From: Novosphingobium sediminicola
GTDB taxonomy: Bacteria > Pseudomonadota > Alphaproteobacteria > Sphingomonadales > Sphingomonadaceae
Reading direction: 5' to 3'
DNA: 64,000 nucleotides
NCBI RefSeq assembly: GCF_014196525.1
Contig: NZ_JACIDX010000008.1
Location: 62,001 to 126,000, forward strand
The notes beneath the pieces were generated by a model, which worked only from the letters and a program-made list of their open reading frames with translations, was not told the origin of the DNA and searched no databases. Position numbers and translations under genes: made by a program. Of the stretch, positions 17,568 through 25,171 are shown one piece after another (position 1 is the stretch's first letter; every line of letters starts with the position of its first letter).

Positions 17568-17577
17568 ATTGGACTTT
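17568..17577 (-). promoter_or_regulatory. GTCCAAT motif upstream of the porin gene
   Basis: On the minus strand this reads AAAGTCCAAT, nine of ten bases identical to AAGGTCCAAT found upstream of pedF (18677) and of the PQQ alcohol dehydrogenase (20211). It lies about 75 bases before the porin start. It may be a binding site of a shared activator such as the LuxR-type regulator at 22183; this is inferred. Confidence 0.35.
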
Positions 17578-17626
17578 CGGGTCTGATACTTTGGGAGAAC
17601 GAGCTTGTTCCTAGGTATCAGACCCG
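17578..17626. repeat. 12-bp inverted repeat in the porin promoter region
   Basis: CGGGTCTGATAC (17578-17589) and GTATCAGACCCG (17615-17626) are exact inverse complements separated by 25 bases. The right half continues into CAGACCCGAT, a 10-base word found again at 20291-20300 upstream of the PQQ alcohol dehydrogenase. It could be a two-site operator or the transcript end of the beta-propeller gene; there is no T tract to favour a terminator. Confidence 0.6.
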
Positions 17627-17642
17627 ATCAGCTATACGAAAA

Positions 17643-18635
17643 TCAGGGCGCAATCGCCACGCCCCACGGCCCCGCGCCCGCCGGAATCGTTGCCGTCACG
17701 GTGCGGGTGTTCAGATCCACCACGCTGATATCGTCGCTGATACCATTGGCCACGATGGCGCGGCCGCCATCGGGCGTGATCGCCAGATGCCATGGCCGCT
17801 GGCCGACCTTGATATAGGCCTCGACCGCATGGCTGGCGACATCGACGATGGCGATGTGATTGGCCCGGCCCAGCGCGACAATCGCCTTGCGCCCGTCGGG
17901 GGTAAATCGGATGCCGCAGGGCATCACGCGAATCGGCTGTACGCCGGGCGGAGCAAAGGGGATGGTCGCCGTGATCGCACGGGTGGCGGGATCGGCAATC
18001 TGCACCACGCCGCCCATTTCCGCCGCGATCCACAATTGGCGCCCATCGGCGGTAAACTCGACATGGCGCGGGCGGGCCGCCGTCTCGGTGGTGTCGATCA
18101 CCTGATGGCTGGCCGCATCAATCCACGAGATCAGCTTGCCATCCTCGCTGGTGACGACAATCACCTTGCCATCGGGGCTTTGGGTGATGCCCTCCGGCTC
18201 CTTGCCCACCGGCACCTGCCACGCCACGGCGCGTGAGGAAAGGTCGATGGCGGTCATCGCCGCATCGTCCTCGTTGCTGACAAACAACAGTTTTCCATCG
18301 CGTGAGGGGTAGAATTGCTCCGGGTCCTGACCCGATGGCAGATGGGCCACCAAGGCGCCGCTGGCCCGGTCGCGCAGCTCAACCGCATTGTCCAGCCCGC
18401 TGGCCACCAGCAATTGCGCGCCGTCGCGCGTCAGGGCGATGCCGCGCGGGCGCTGACCCACTTTCCATGTCGCCACCGGTTTGCCCGTGGCCAGATCGAT
18501 CACGCTGACCGAATTGCCGCGCTCGTTCGAAACATAGGCCGTTTCGGCCGATACCGGGGCGGGGATCAGCGTATTACCCAAAATGGCAATAAGCAGGGCG
18601 GGAATCGCGTGTTTCTGCGCAGTTCGCTTTGTCAT
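17643..18635 (-). CDS. PQQ-catabolism-associated YVTN beta-propeller protein
   Basis: A 330-residue secreted protein with a signal peptide ending near SAE. It contains about seven YVTN-like repeats, seen as AYVSNERGNSVSVID, LLVASGLDNAVELRD, LFVSNEDDAAMTAID, IVVTSEDG and later blades. Such proteins are routinely encoded next to PQQ-dependent alcohol dehydrogenases and are named for this association; the molecular role is unknown, perhaps scaffolding or binding of the dehydrogenase. The start at 18635 gives a normal signal peptide; an upstream extension to 18722 has no support. It is divergent from pedF, sharing a 158-base control region. Confidence 0.88.
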   Translation of the reverse strand: MTKRTAQKHAIPALLIAILGNTLIPAPVSAETAYVSNERGNSVSVIDLATGKPVATWKVGQRPRGIALTRDGAQLLVASGLDNAVELRDRASGALVAHLPSGQDPEQFYPSRDGKLLFVSNEDDAAMTAIDLSSRAVAWQVPVGKEPEGITQSPDGKVIVVTSEDGKLISWIDAASHQVIDTTETAARPRHVEFTADGRQLWIAAEMGGVVQIADPATRAITATIPFAPPGVQPIRVMPCGIRFTPDGRKAIVALGRANHIAIVDVASHAVEAYIKVGQRPWHLAITPDGGRAIVANGISDDISVVDLNTRTVTATIPAGAGPWGVAIAP

Positions 18636-18676
18636 GATCGCAGCATATCCCCCCGTATCAGCCCATGAATAGCACC

Positions 18677-18686
18677 AAGGTCCAAT
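18677..18686 (+). promoter_or_regulatory. AAGGTCCAAT motif before pedF / beta-propeller gene
   Basis: The 10-base word AAGGTCCAAT sits in the divergent region between the beta-propeller gene and pedF. An identical word lies upstream of the PQQ alcohol dehydrogenase at 20211-20220, and a near copy upstream of the porin at 17568. The placement before functionally linked genes suggests a regulator site; which protein binds is not shown. Confidence 0.45.
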
Positions 18687-18793
18687 ATAGACATGATCGC
18701 GGGGGCCATAAACTCGCATCACGGAAACAAAAGACGCGGGCCCGGCACATCGGCACCGCCTTGTGGTGAGAAAGAAGAGAGGAAGATCTGATC

Positions 18794-19243
18794 ATGTCCG
18801 GATTTTTCAAGCGCGTCACGCGCGCCCAGACGATGCTTGCCGCCGCCACTCTGCTGGCCGCCACCAGCGTCGGCACGCGCCTTGCCGCCCATGGCGACGT
18901 TACGCCCCAGCCGGTCGACACCAGCGCATTGCCCGATATTGGCGATGCATGGGTGACGCACAACCCCTATCGCGGCAATGCCAAGGCCGCCGAAATCGGC
19001 AAGTCGGCCTTTGGCCAGAACTGCGCGCGGTGCCATGGTCTGGATGCGATTTCGGGCGGGATCGCGCCGGATCTGCGCTACCTTGAACTGGGCGATTCGG
19101 GCGACGAATGGTTCGTTCAGCGTTTCCAGCATGGGTCGAGCCGCGATGGCAAAGTGTACATGCCCCCCTTTGGCGAAGCGCTGGGCCAGAAGGCCGGTTG
19201 GGCGATCCGCGCATGGCTGGAAACGCGCCACACGGATGACTGA
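18794..19243 (+). CDS. pedF: Cytochrome c-550 PedF
   Basis: A 149-residue periplasmic cytochrome with an N-terminal signal or anchor segment (about residues 13-32) ending AAHGDV. The haem motif CARCH is Cys77-Cys80-His81. GIAPDLRYLELGD follows, and MPPF near residue 125 supplies the likely methionine ligand. It matches the cytochrome c-550 PedF family, electron acceptor for PQQ ethanol dehydrogenases. It is followed after 63 bases by the MoxJ-like gene and then the dehydrogenase. It would carry electrons from the PQQ enzyme to the respiratory chain. Confidence 0.9.
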   Translation: MSGFFKRVTRAQTMLAAATLLAATSVGTRLAAHGDVTPQPVDTSALPDIGDAWVTHNPYRGNAKAAEIGKSAFGQNCARCHGLDAISGGIAPDLRYLELGDSGDEWFVQRFQHGSSRDGKVYMPPFGEALGQKAGWAIRAWLETRHTDD

Positions 19244-19306
19244 TCTGTCGGCGACTGATTTACTGGCGACTGATATTAAAAGATAAAAACGGGAAGAAGG
19301 CGGCAC

Positions 19307-20182
19307 ATGGGCAAGCAGGCAACCGGCATTGGGCGCAGGGCGTTTCTGGCGGGAGGGCTTGTCGCTCTGGCCGCCCCCATGCCGCTTTCGGCGGCGCCTC
19401 TGGCCAAGGTGCGCGAATTGGGCACGCTGCGGGTGGCGGTGTATAAGCACAACCGCCCATGGTCCTGGGCCGAGCCGGACAACAGCACGAACCTGCGCGG
19501 GATCGATGTCGATCTGGCCGGGGCGATTGCCAGGACGCTGGGGGTAAAGCTCGATATTGAGGAGTTTACCGCAGGCGATGATATGGCCACCGACCTGCGC
19601 AATGCGGTGTGGCGCGGGGGCCTGCTGGGCTTCAAACCGGCTGACATCATGATGCATGTACCGTTCGACCGTCAATTGATGGTCGAGAACGATCAATGCG
19701 CGATTCTGGCCCCCTATTACCGCGAGAGTTTCGCCGCCGCCTGCGGGCCGGAGCAGAATGATTGCGATGTGCCCGCGCCGCAATATCGCGGGCGGCGCAT
19801 GGCGGCCGCCGTTGCCACCATTCCCGACATCTATCTCCTCTCCAGCTTTGGCGGCACGCTGCGATCGAGCGTCACCCATTTCAACACCGGCCATGACGCG
19901 GTGCTGGCGCTGGGCACGGGGCAGGCCGATGTGGCCGTGGCGACGAAGGCCGAGGTCGAGGCGGCCATCTTCGACATGAAAAACCCCGCCATCCACCCAC
20001 GCAAACGCGCGCTGGAGGCGATGATGTCGCCGGGGTGGGACATCGGCATGGCGGTCAAGGAAAACAGCCGCTCGCTGGGCGATGCGGTCGAGGGGATCAT
20101 CGGCAAAATGAGCGCCGATGGCCAGATGAAGGCGATTTTCGGCGCCTATGGCGTCGAATGGCGCCCGGCCCTTTCGGCCTGA
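19307..20182 (+). CDS. MoxJ/XoxJ-like periplasmic binding protein
   Basis: A 291-residue member of the extracellular solute-binding family 3 fold, in the group associated with quinoprotein dehydrogenases. The signal peptide contains a twin-arginine-like GRRAFLAGG. The mature part starts LGTLRVAVYKHNRPWSW and has RGIDVDLAGAIARTLG. XoxJ and MoxJ are thought to help activate or assemble the PQQ dehydrogenase rather than feed an ABC transporter, and no ABC genes are nearby. Its location directly before the PQQ dehydrogenase supports this. The exact mechanism in this organism is inferred. Confidence 0.85.
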   Translation: MGKQATGIGRRAFLAGGLVALAAPMPLSAAPLAKVRELGTLRVAVYKHNRPWSWAEPDNSTNLRGIDVDLAGAIARTLGVKLDIEEFTAGDDMATDLRNAVWRGGLLGFKPADIMMHVPFDRQLMVENDQCAILAPYYRESFAAACGPEQNDCDVPAPQYRGRRMAAAVATIPDIYLLSSFGGTLRSSVTHFNTGHDAVLALGTGQADVAVATKAEVEAAIFDMKNPAIHPRKRALEAMMSPGWDIGMAVKENSRSLGDAVEGIIGKMSADGQMKAIFGAYGVEWRPALSA

Positions 20183-20210
20183 ACATAGGGGACAAGTATG
20201 AGCTTGGCCT

Positions 20211-20220
20211 AAGGTCCAAT
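20211..20220 (+). promoter_or_regulatory. AAGGTCCAAT motif before the PQQ alcohol dehydrogenase
   Basis: Identical to the word at 18677-18686. It lies 127 bases before the dehydrogenase start, in a 165-base gap that also holds CAGACCCGAT (20291-20300), a word shared with the porin promoter region. The two shared words suggest common control of the PQQ genes and the porin. Confidence 0.45.
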
Positions 20221-20347
20221 TGCTGCGCAGCAGGGGGCCGATAGGCTGAACAGCACGGGGGAGAAGCGCGTTAGGACGCGCGCGACAGCACAGACCCGAT
20301 AACCGACCGTTTCAAAAACAATTGCGAACGACAACAGGAGAGTCGAG

Positions 20348-22093
20348 ATGAAGGGCAGAATTTCGCGCTATGTCGCGTCCTTTGCAGCATTGAGTATTGC
20401 AGCCGCCACGCCGCTGCTTGCCGCCGGCCCCACCAGCCAGGACCTGCTCAACGATGCCAACACCCCCGGCGACGTGCTGACCTATGGCATGGGCCCGCAG
20501 GCGCAGCGCTTCAGCACGCTGGCCAAGGTCAATGTCGACAACGTCAAGAACATGGTCCCCGCCTTTGCCGCCTCGCTGGGCGGCGAAAAGCAGCGCGGGC
20601 AGGAAGCCCAGCCGCTGGTCTATGACGGCACGATCTATGTGACGGGTTCGTACTCGCGCGTTTTCGCGTTTGATGCGCGCACGGGCGAAAAGAAGTGGGA
20701 ATATTCGGCCCGCCTGCCCGACGGCATCATGCCCTGCTGCGACGTGGTCAACCGCGGCGCGGCGATCCATGGCGACAAGATCATCTTCGCCACGCTCGAC
20801 GCCCACCTGATCGCGCTCAACCGCCACACCGGCAAGGTGATCTGGAACAAGACCACCTCTGATTATCAGGCCGGCTATTCGGCCACCGCCGCGCCGCTGA
20901 TCGTCAAAGACATGGTCATCACCGGCAATTCGGGCGGCGAATTCGGCATCATCGGCGAAGTGCAGGCGCGCAATGTCGACACCGGCGAGCTGATCTGGAG
21001 CCGTCCGACCATCGAAGGCAACATGGGCACGCTCAAGGGCCAGCCCAACGGCATGACCGGCAAGCTCAACGCCAGCTGGCCCGGCGACATGTACAAGACC
21101 GGCGGCGGCGCGACCTGGCTGGGCGGCACCTATGACCCTGACACCAACCTGATCTTTTTCGGCACCGGCAATCCGGGGCCGTGGAACAGCCACCTGCGCC
21201 CCGGCGACAATCTCTACACCTCGTCCACGCTGGCGATCGACCCCGACACGGGCGTCATCAAGTGGCACTATCAGACCACCCCGCATGACGGCTGGGACTT
21301 TGACGGTGTGAACGAGTTCATCCCCTTTGACGCCACGGTCAACGGCAAGGCGATGAAACTGGGCGCCAAGGCCGACCGCAACGGCTATTTCTATGTGCTC
21401 GACCGCACCAACGGCAAGCTGGTCAATGCCAGCAAGTTCGTGATGCAGACCACTTGGGCCAATGGCATCAACCTGAAGACCGGCCGCCCCAACTATACCG
21501 AAGATGGCCGCCCCGGCGCCCCCAGCGGCACCGAAAAGGGCAAGGTGGTGTTCTCCTCGCCGTCCTTCCTTGGCGGCAAGAACTGGATGCCGATGGCCTA
21601 TTCGAAGGACACAGGCCTGTTCTATGTGCCCAGCAACGACTGGGGCATGGACATCTGGAACGAACCCATCGCCTATAAGAAGGGCTCGGCCTATCTGGGC
21701 GCGGGCTTCACCATCAAGCCGATTGCCGAGGACCACATCGGCGCCCTGCGCGCGATGGATCCCAAGACCGGCAAGATCGTGTGGGAATACAAGAACAAGG
21801 CTCCGCTGTGGGGCGGCGTTCTGACCACGGCGGGCAATCTGGTGTTCACCGGCACGCCCGAAGGCTATCTCAAGGCCTTCAACGCCAAGACGGGTGAGGA
21901 ACTGTGGAAGTTCAACACCGGTTCGGGCGTGGTCGGTTCGCCCATCACCTGGGAACAGGATGGCGAGCAATATGTGGCCGTGATGTCGGGCTGGGGCGGC
22001 GCGGTGCCGCTGTGGGGCGGCGAGGTTGCCAAGACCTTCAAGGAAATCAGCCAGGGCGGTTCGCTCTGGGTATTCAAACTGCCCAAGGGCTGA
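20348..22093 (+). CDS. PQQ-dependent alcohol dehydrogenase with lanthanide-type metal site
   Basis: A 581-residue periplasmic quinoprotein with a signal peptide ending LLAAG and an eight-bladed propeller. The vicinal disulfide is Cys130-Cys131 ([10 protein letters not shown]). By alignment to known enzymes the metal ligands are Glu198, Asn275 and the catalytic base Asp317, and Asp319 follows in WDFDGVN. An aspartate two residues after the catalytic one marks lanthanide-dependent XoxF and PedH enzymes; calcium enzymes have Ala or Ser there. The protein resembles the ExaA/PedE/PedH ethanol-type group more than methanol enzymes. Neighbours PedF, the XoxJ-like protein and the beta-propeller protein complete the module. 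No PQQ synthesis genes are in the window. Confidence 0.92.
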   Translation: MKGRISRYVASFAALSIAAATPLLAAGPTSQDLLNDANTPGDVLTYGMGPQAQRFSTLAKVNVDNVKNMVPAFAASLGGEKQRGQEAQPLVYDGTIYVTGSYSRVFAFDARTGEKKWEYSARLPDGIMPCCDVVNRGAAIHGDKIIFATLDAHLIALNRHTGKVIWNKTTSDYQAGYSATAAPLIVKDMVITGNSGGEFGIIGEVQARNVDTGELIWSRPTIEGNMGTLKGQPNGMTGKLNASWPGDMYKTGGGATWLGGTYDPDTNLIFFGTGNPGPWNSHLRPGDNLYTSSTLAIDPDTGVIKWHYQTTPHDGWDFDGVNEFIPFDATVNGKAMKLGAKADRNGYFYVLDRTNGKLVNASKFVMQTTWANGINLKTGRPNYTEDGRPGAPSGTEKGKVVFSSPSFLGGKNWMPMAYSKDTGLFYVPSNDWGMDIWNEPIAYKKGSAYLGAGFTIKPIAEDHIGALRAMDPKTGKIVWEYKNKAPLWGGVLTTAGNLVFTGTPEGYLKAFNAKTGEELWKFNTGSGVVGSPITWEQDGEQYVAVMSGWGGAVPLWGGEVAKTFKEISQGGSLWVFKLPKG

Positions 22094-22101
22094 TGAGAGG
22101 T

Positions 22102-22131
22102 GCGGCGCGGGACCACAAAATCCCGCGCCGC
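22102..22131 (+). terminator. Hairpin after the PQQ alcohol dehydrogenase gene
   Basis: A perfect 11-bp stem (GCGGCGCGGGA with TCCCGCGCCGC) and an 8-base loop lie 8 bases after the stop codon, followed by TCATCTTTG. Likely a terminator or a 3'-end stabiliser, since the T run is weak. Confidence 0.7.
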
Positions 22132-22182
22132 TCATCTTTGGAATTGACGCCGATGTACCATCAGAGAGATATACTGATTAGT

Positions 22183-22827
22183 ATGGCAACGCCCGACAGC
22201 ATCCTGATCGTTGATGACCACGCGCTGGTGCGCGATGGCATGCGGACCCTCCTTGAAGGATGCTTTGCCCAGTGCAACATTCTGGAGGCGGCCAATTACG
22301 CCGAGGCGCGCGAGGCGCTGGCGGGCCATGCCGATGTCGATCTGGTGCTGCTCGATCTCAACATTCCCGATGCCAAGCGCTTTTCCGCCCTGCAAGGGCT
22401 GCGCGAGGAACATCCCGCCGTGCCGGTGGTGATGGTGTCGGGCACGCTGGATGGTTCGGCGGTGCGTGAGGCGCTTTCCGCAGGCGCGGCCGGGTTCATC
22501 CCCAAAAGCCTGAAGCGCGACCAGATCGTCGAGGCGCTGCGCCAGGTGCTTGCGGGCGAGATCTATGTCCCCGATTTCGACTTTGCCGAGGAAGCCAGCA
22601 CCGGCGAGGAGGTCGCCATCCGCCAGCGTATCGCCACGCTGACGCCGCAGCAAAAGGTCGTGCTGGGCCTGCTCGTCTCGGGCCGCTTGAACAAGCAGAT
22701 CGCCTATGAACTCGACGTCTCGATGACGACGGTGAAGGCGCATGTTTCGGCCATCCTGCAAAAGCTGAATGTGTTCAGCCGGACGCAGGCGGTGATTTTG
22801 GCCAATCGGGTCAATTTTCCGGGTTAA
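22183..22827 (+). CDS. LuxR/NarL-type response regulator (AgmR/ErdR-like)
   Basis: A 214-residue response regulator. The receiver domain (about residues 5-120) has the acidic pair in IVDDHALVRDGM, the phospho-acceptor Asp58 in LVLLDLNIPD, and the conserved lysine in GFIPKSL. The LuxR-type helix-turn-helix covers about 145-210 (LTPQQKVVLGLLVSGRLNKQIA, then TTVKAHVSAILQKLN). It resembles the regulators that switch on PQQ ethanol oxidation in pseudomonads. It is 89 bases after the dehydrogenase gene and convergent with the hybrid kinase. The start at 22183 agrees with the receiver fold; an in-frame ATG at 22153 would add ten residues. Confidence 0.88.
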   Translation: MATPDSILIVDDHALVRDGMRTLLEGCFAQCNILEAANYAEAREALAGHADVDLVLLDLNIPDAKRFSALQGLREEHPAVPVVMVSGTLDGSAVREALSAGAAGFIPKSLKRDQIVEALRQVLAGEIYVPDFDFAEEASTGEEVAIRQRIATLTPQQKVVLGLLVSGRLNKQIAYELDVSMTTVKAHVSAILQKLNVFSRTQAVILANRVNFPG

Positions 22828-22836
22828 GCGCTAGGG

Positions 22837-22914
22837 GCGCCGGCCCTCTCCCCCGGCCCTGCTGCCCTACGGGCATACTCTATGGGTGGCAGGGCCGGGG
22901 GAGAGGGCCGGCGC
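22837..22914. repeat. Perfect 26-bp inverted repeat between convergent regulator and kinase
   Basis: The left arm (22837-22862) and right arm (22889-22914) are exact inverse complements over 26 bases, beginning GCGCCGGCCCTCTCC. The loop itself holds a small hairpin, TGCCC-TAC-GGGCA (22863-22875). It sits between the stops of two convergent genes. It may be a bidirectional terminator, but the length and nested loop go beyond what termination needs, and there is no T tract. Confidence 0.9.
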
Positions 22915-22942
22915 CGCATCCCGAAACGCCCGTTTCGGCCAA

Positions 22943-25171
22943 TTACGCCCCGTTCCCCAGCATATTGCGCATCAGCGCCCGCAATTGCGCAGGCTTGACC
23001 GGCTTGTTCAGCATCGGCACCCGCGCCTGAGCCAGAGTGGCCTTGACCTCGTCGCTGCGGTCGGCGGTGATGACCAGAGCGGGAATCTCGCGCCCCGCCG
23101 CCTTGCGCACCATGGCAATCGCCTCATCCCCGCGCAGCGCGCCGTCAAGGTGATAATCGGCGATAATAAGGTCGATGCCCTGCGCGATGGCCTTGTCGGC
23201 CTCCTCGTCCTGCGGCCCGGCGGCGGTGGCCACCTTATGGCCCCAATTGCGCAGCAAAGCCGCCATGCCCGCCAAAATCGCCGGATCATTGTCGATCACC
23301 AGCAGGCTCTGCGTGCCGGTGGTGCCGGGCAGCGCGGGGCGTGAGGCATCGCCGCCCCCGTCGCTGCGCGCCTCGGCCAGAGGGACCAGCACGGAAAAGG
23401 CGCTGCCCTGCCCCGGCGTCGATTCCACGTCGAGGCGATGGCCCAGCATCGTGCTGGCGCGGCGTACGATGGCCAGCCCCAGCCCCTTGCCGGGGATGCG
23501 CTGGGTCGATTCGAGGCGGCGGAATTCCTCGAAAATCGCTTCCTGATGCTCGGGCGCAATGCCGGGGCCGGTGTCGCGCACGGTGATGCGCACCCCGCCG
23601 TCTTCGGCGGTAATCTTGATGCTGACACAGCCCTGCGCGGTGTATCGGATCGCATTGGAGAGGAAATTCTGCAAAATGCGGCGCAGCAGGCGGATGTCCG
23701 AACGCACCCAGACATCGGTGACCGGAATGTCGAGCGAGAGCCCCTCGGCCCGCGCCACGGCGGCAAATTCGATGCGCAGCGCGGCCAGCATCGGCTCCAG
23801 CTCAATCGCGCTCCACGCAGGCGTGATCGCCCCCGCATCCAGACGCGAGATCTCGAACAGAGCCTCCAGCAGATCCTCAACCGAATCGAGCGCCACCCCG
23901 GTCTGGCGCACCAAGGCCCGGCTGGGCGCGGCCAGACGCCTTTCGGCCAGCGCCGAAACGAACAGCCGCGCTGCGTTCAAAGGTTGCAACAGATCATGGC
24001 TGGCCGCCGCCAGAAAGCGCGTCTTGTCGCGATTGGCATGTTCGGCTGCCGTCTTGGCCGCGCGCAATTGTCCCTCCACCTCGCGACGCTCGGCGATCTC
24101 TGCCTGAAGCGCGGTCGTGCGCTCGGTCACGCGGCGCTCCAGCATCTCGGCCGCCTCGCGCAGGGCGTCGCGGTCCTGCACCCGCTCGGTAATGTCGTCA
24201 AAACTGAAGGCCATGCCCCCGCCGGGCGTCAGCGGGGTCGAGCGGATGATGAAATGCCGCCCGCCAAGGATGCAAGGCCCCTCCATCTGCTCGCCCGTCT
24301 CGCGCCATTCCAGCACCGATGTGCTGTCCATCCCCAGCCGGTCGCGGCAATAGGAGAGCAGGCCCGCGTGGGTTTCCAGCCGCTTGCTGCCCCGCGCGTC
24401 CAGCCCCAGCAGCCGCACCATACCCTGATTGCGCACCAGCAGCCGCCGATCCAGCCCATAGTGGCACACGCCCTCGGACAAAGTATCCAGCGTGGCCTGA
24501 AGCACGAGGTTGCGCTCGGCCAGTTCGCGGGCGCGCTCGCGCGCATCCTCGGCCTTCACTTCGGTCACGTCGGTGTAAATCCCGACGCGCCCGCCTTCCG
24601 ATGTTTTCAGCTCGTTGATCTGAACCCAGCGCCCATCGGCCAGCGCCTGAACATGCACCCTGTCGGCCTTGGCATGTTGCGAAAGCCGGTCGGCCAGCCA
24701 GCGTTCGCGCGAAACCAGCGAACCGACCGGCAGGCCGCTTTGCGCCGCCATCTCGGCAATTTCGCCAAACGTCACCGAGGACAGATCGCGCCCGCGCAAC
24801 GCCGGCCAGAAGCCCAGATAGGCCTCATTATGCAGCAGCAGCCGGTCATCGGCATCAAACAGCGCAAAACCATCGGGCAAGGATTCGATCGCATCGCGCA
24901 GCCGCACCCGCGCAGCATCGGCATCGCGGTGGGCCTCGGCCATTTCGGCATTGGCCTCGTTCAGGCTGGAGAGCGCATGTTCGAGCGCGGCGGTGCGGTC
25001 GCGCACCATGGCCTCCAGCGCGATGGCCGCCTCGAACATCGAGAAAGCCCCGCCCTGCACATCGCTCGACCGCTCCACCCGGTCGATCAGCGCCTCGTTG
25101 ATCTTTTCAAGCTGGCGGATGCGTTCCACCAGTGCTCCGGCATCGGGCCGGTCCGCCTCGGCCACCCTCAC
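22943..25171 (-). CDS. Hybrid sensor histidine kinase (NahK/ErcS'-like)
   Basis: A 742-residue cytoplasmic kinase without membrane segments. The order is an N-terminal coiled region (about 10-90), two PAS-type domains (about 90-210 and 220-340), another coiled coil, a histidine kinase domain with His392 in AASHDLLQPLN, an ATP-binding domain (NFLSNAIRYT, DTGPGIA, GKGLGLAIV), and a C-terminal receiver with Asp672 in IADYHLDG. The HDLLQPLNAARLF phospho-site and layout match Pseudomonas PA1976 (NahK/ErcS'). Its start overlaps the stop of the upstream FIST gene (ATGA), so the two are coupled. It probably signals to the PQQ genes; the direct output is inferred. Confidence 0.88.
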   Translation of the reverse strand: MRVAEADRPDAGALVERIRQLEKINEALIDRVERSSDVQGGAFSMFEAAIALEAMVRDRTAALEHALSSLNEANAEMAEAHRDADAARVRLRDAIESLPDGFALFDADDRLLLHNEAYLGFWPALRGRDLSSVTFGEIAEMAAQSGLPVGSLVSRERWLADRLSQHAKADRVHVQALADGRWVQINELKTSEGGRVGIYTDVTEVKAEDARERARELAERNLVLQATLDTLSEGVCHYGLDRRLLVRNQGMVRLLGLDARGSKRLETHAGLLSYCRDRLGMDSTSVLEWRETGEQMEGPCILGGRHFIIRSTPLTPGGGMAFSFDDITERVQDRDALREAAEMLERRVTERTTALQAEIAERREVEGQLRAAKTAAEHANRDKTRFLAAASHDLLQPLNAARLFVSALAERRLAAPSRALVRQTGVALDSVEDLLEALFEISRLDAGAITPAWSAIELEPMLAALRIEFAAVARAEGLSLDIPVTDVWVRSDIRLLRRILQNFLSNAIRYTAQGCVSIKITAEDGGVRITVRDTGPGIAPEHQEAIFEEFRRLESTQRIPGKGLGLAIVRRASTMLGHRLDVESTPGQGSAFSVLVPLAEARSDGGGDASRPALPGTTGTQSLLVIDNDPAILAGMAALLRNWGHKVATAAGPQDEEADKAIAQGIDLIIADYHLDGALRGDEAIAMVRKAAGREIPALVITADRSDEVKATLAQARVPMLNKPVKPAQLRALMRNMLGNGA

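Noticed and set aside
20312..22135. 607-codon open frame on the minus strand opposite the PQQ dehydrogenase
   Set aside because: It is a shadow frame of high-GC coding DNA; the translated text has no family features and the plus-strand gene is certain.
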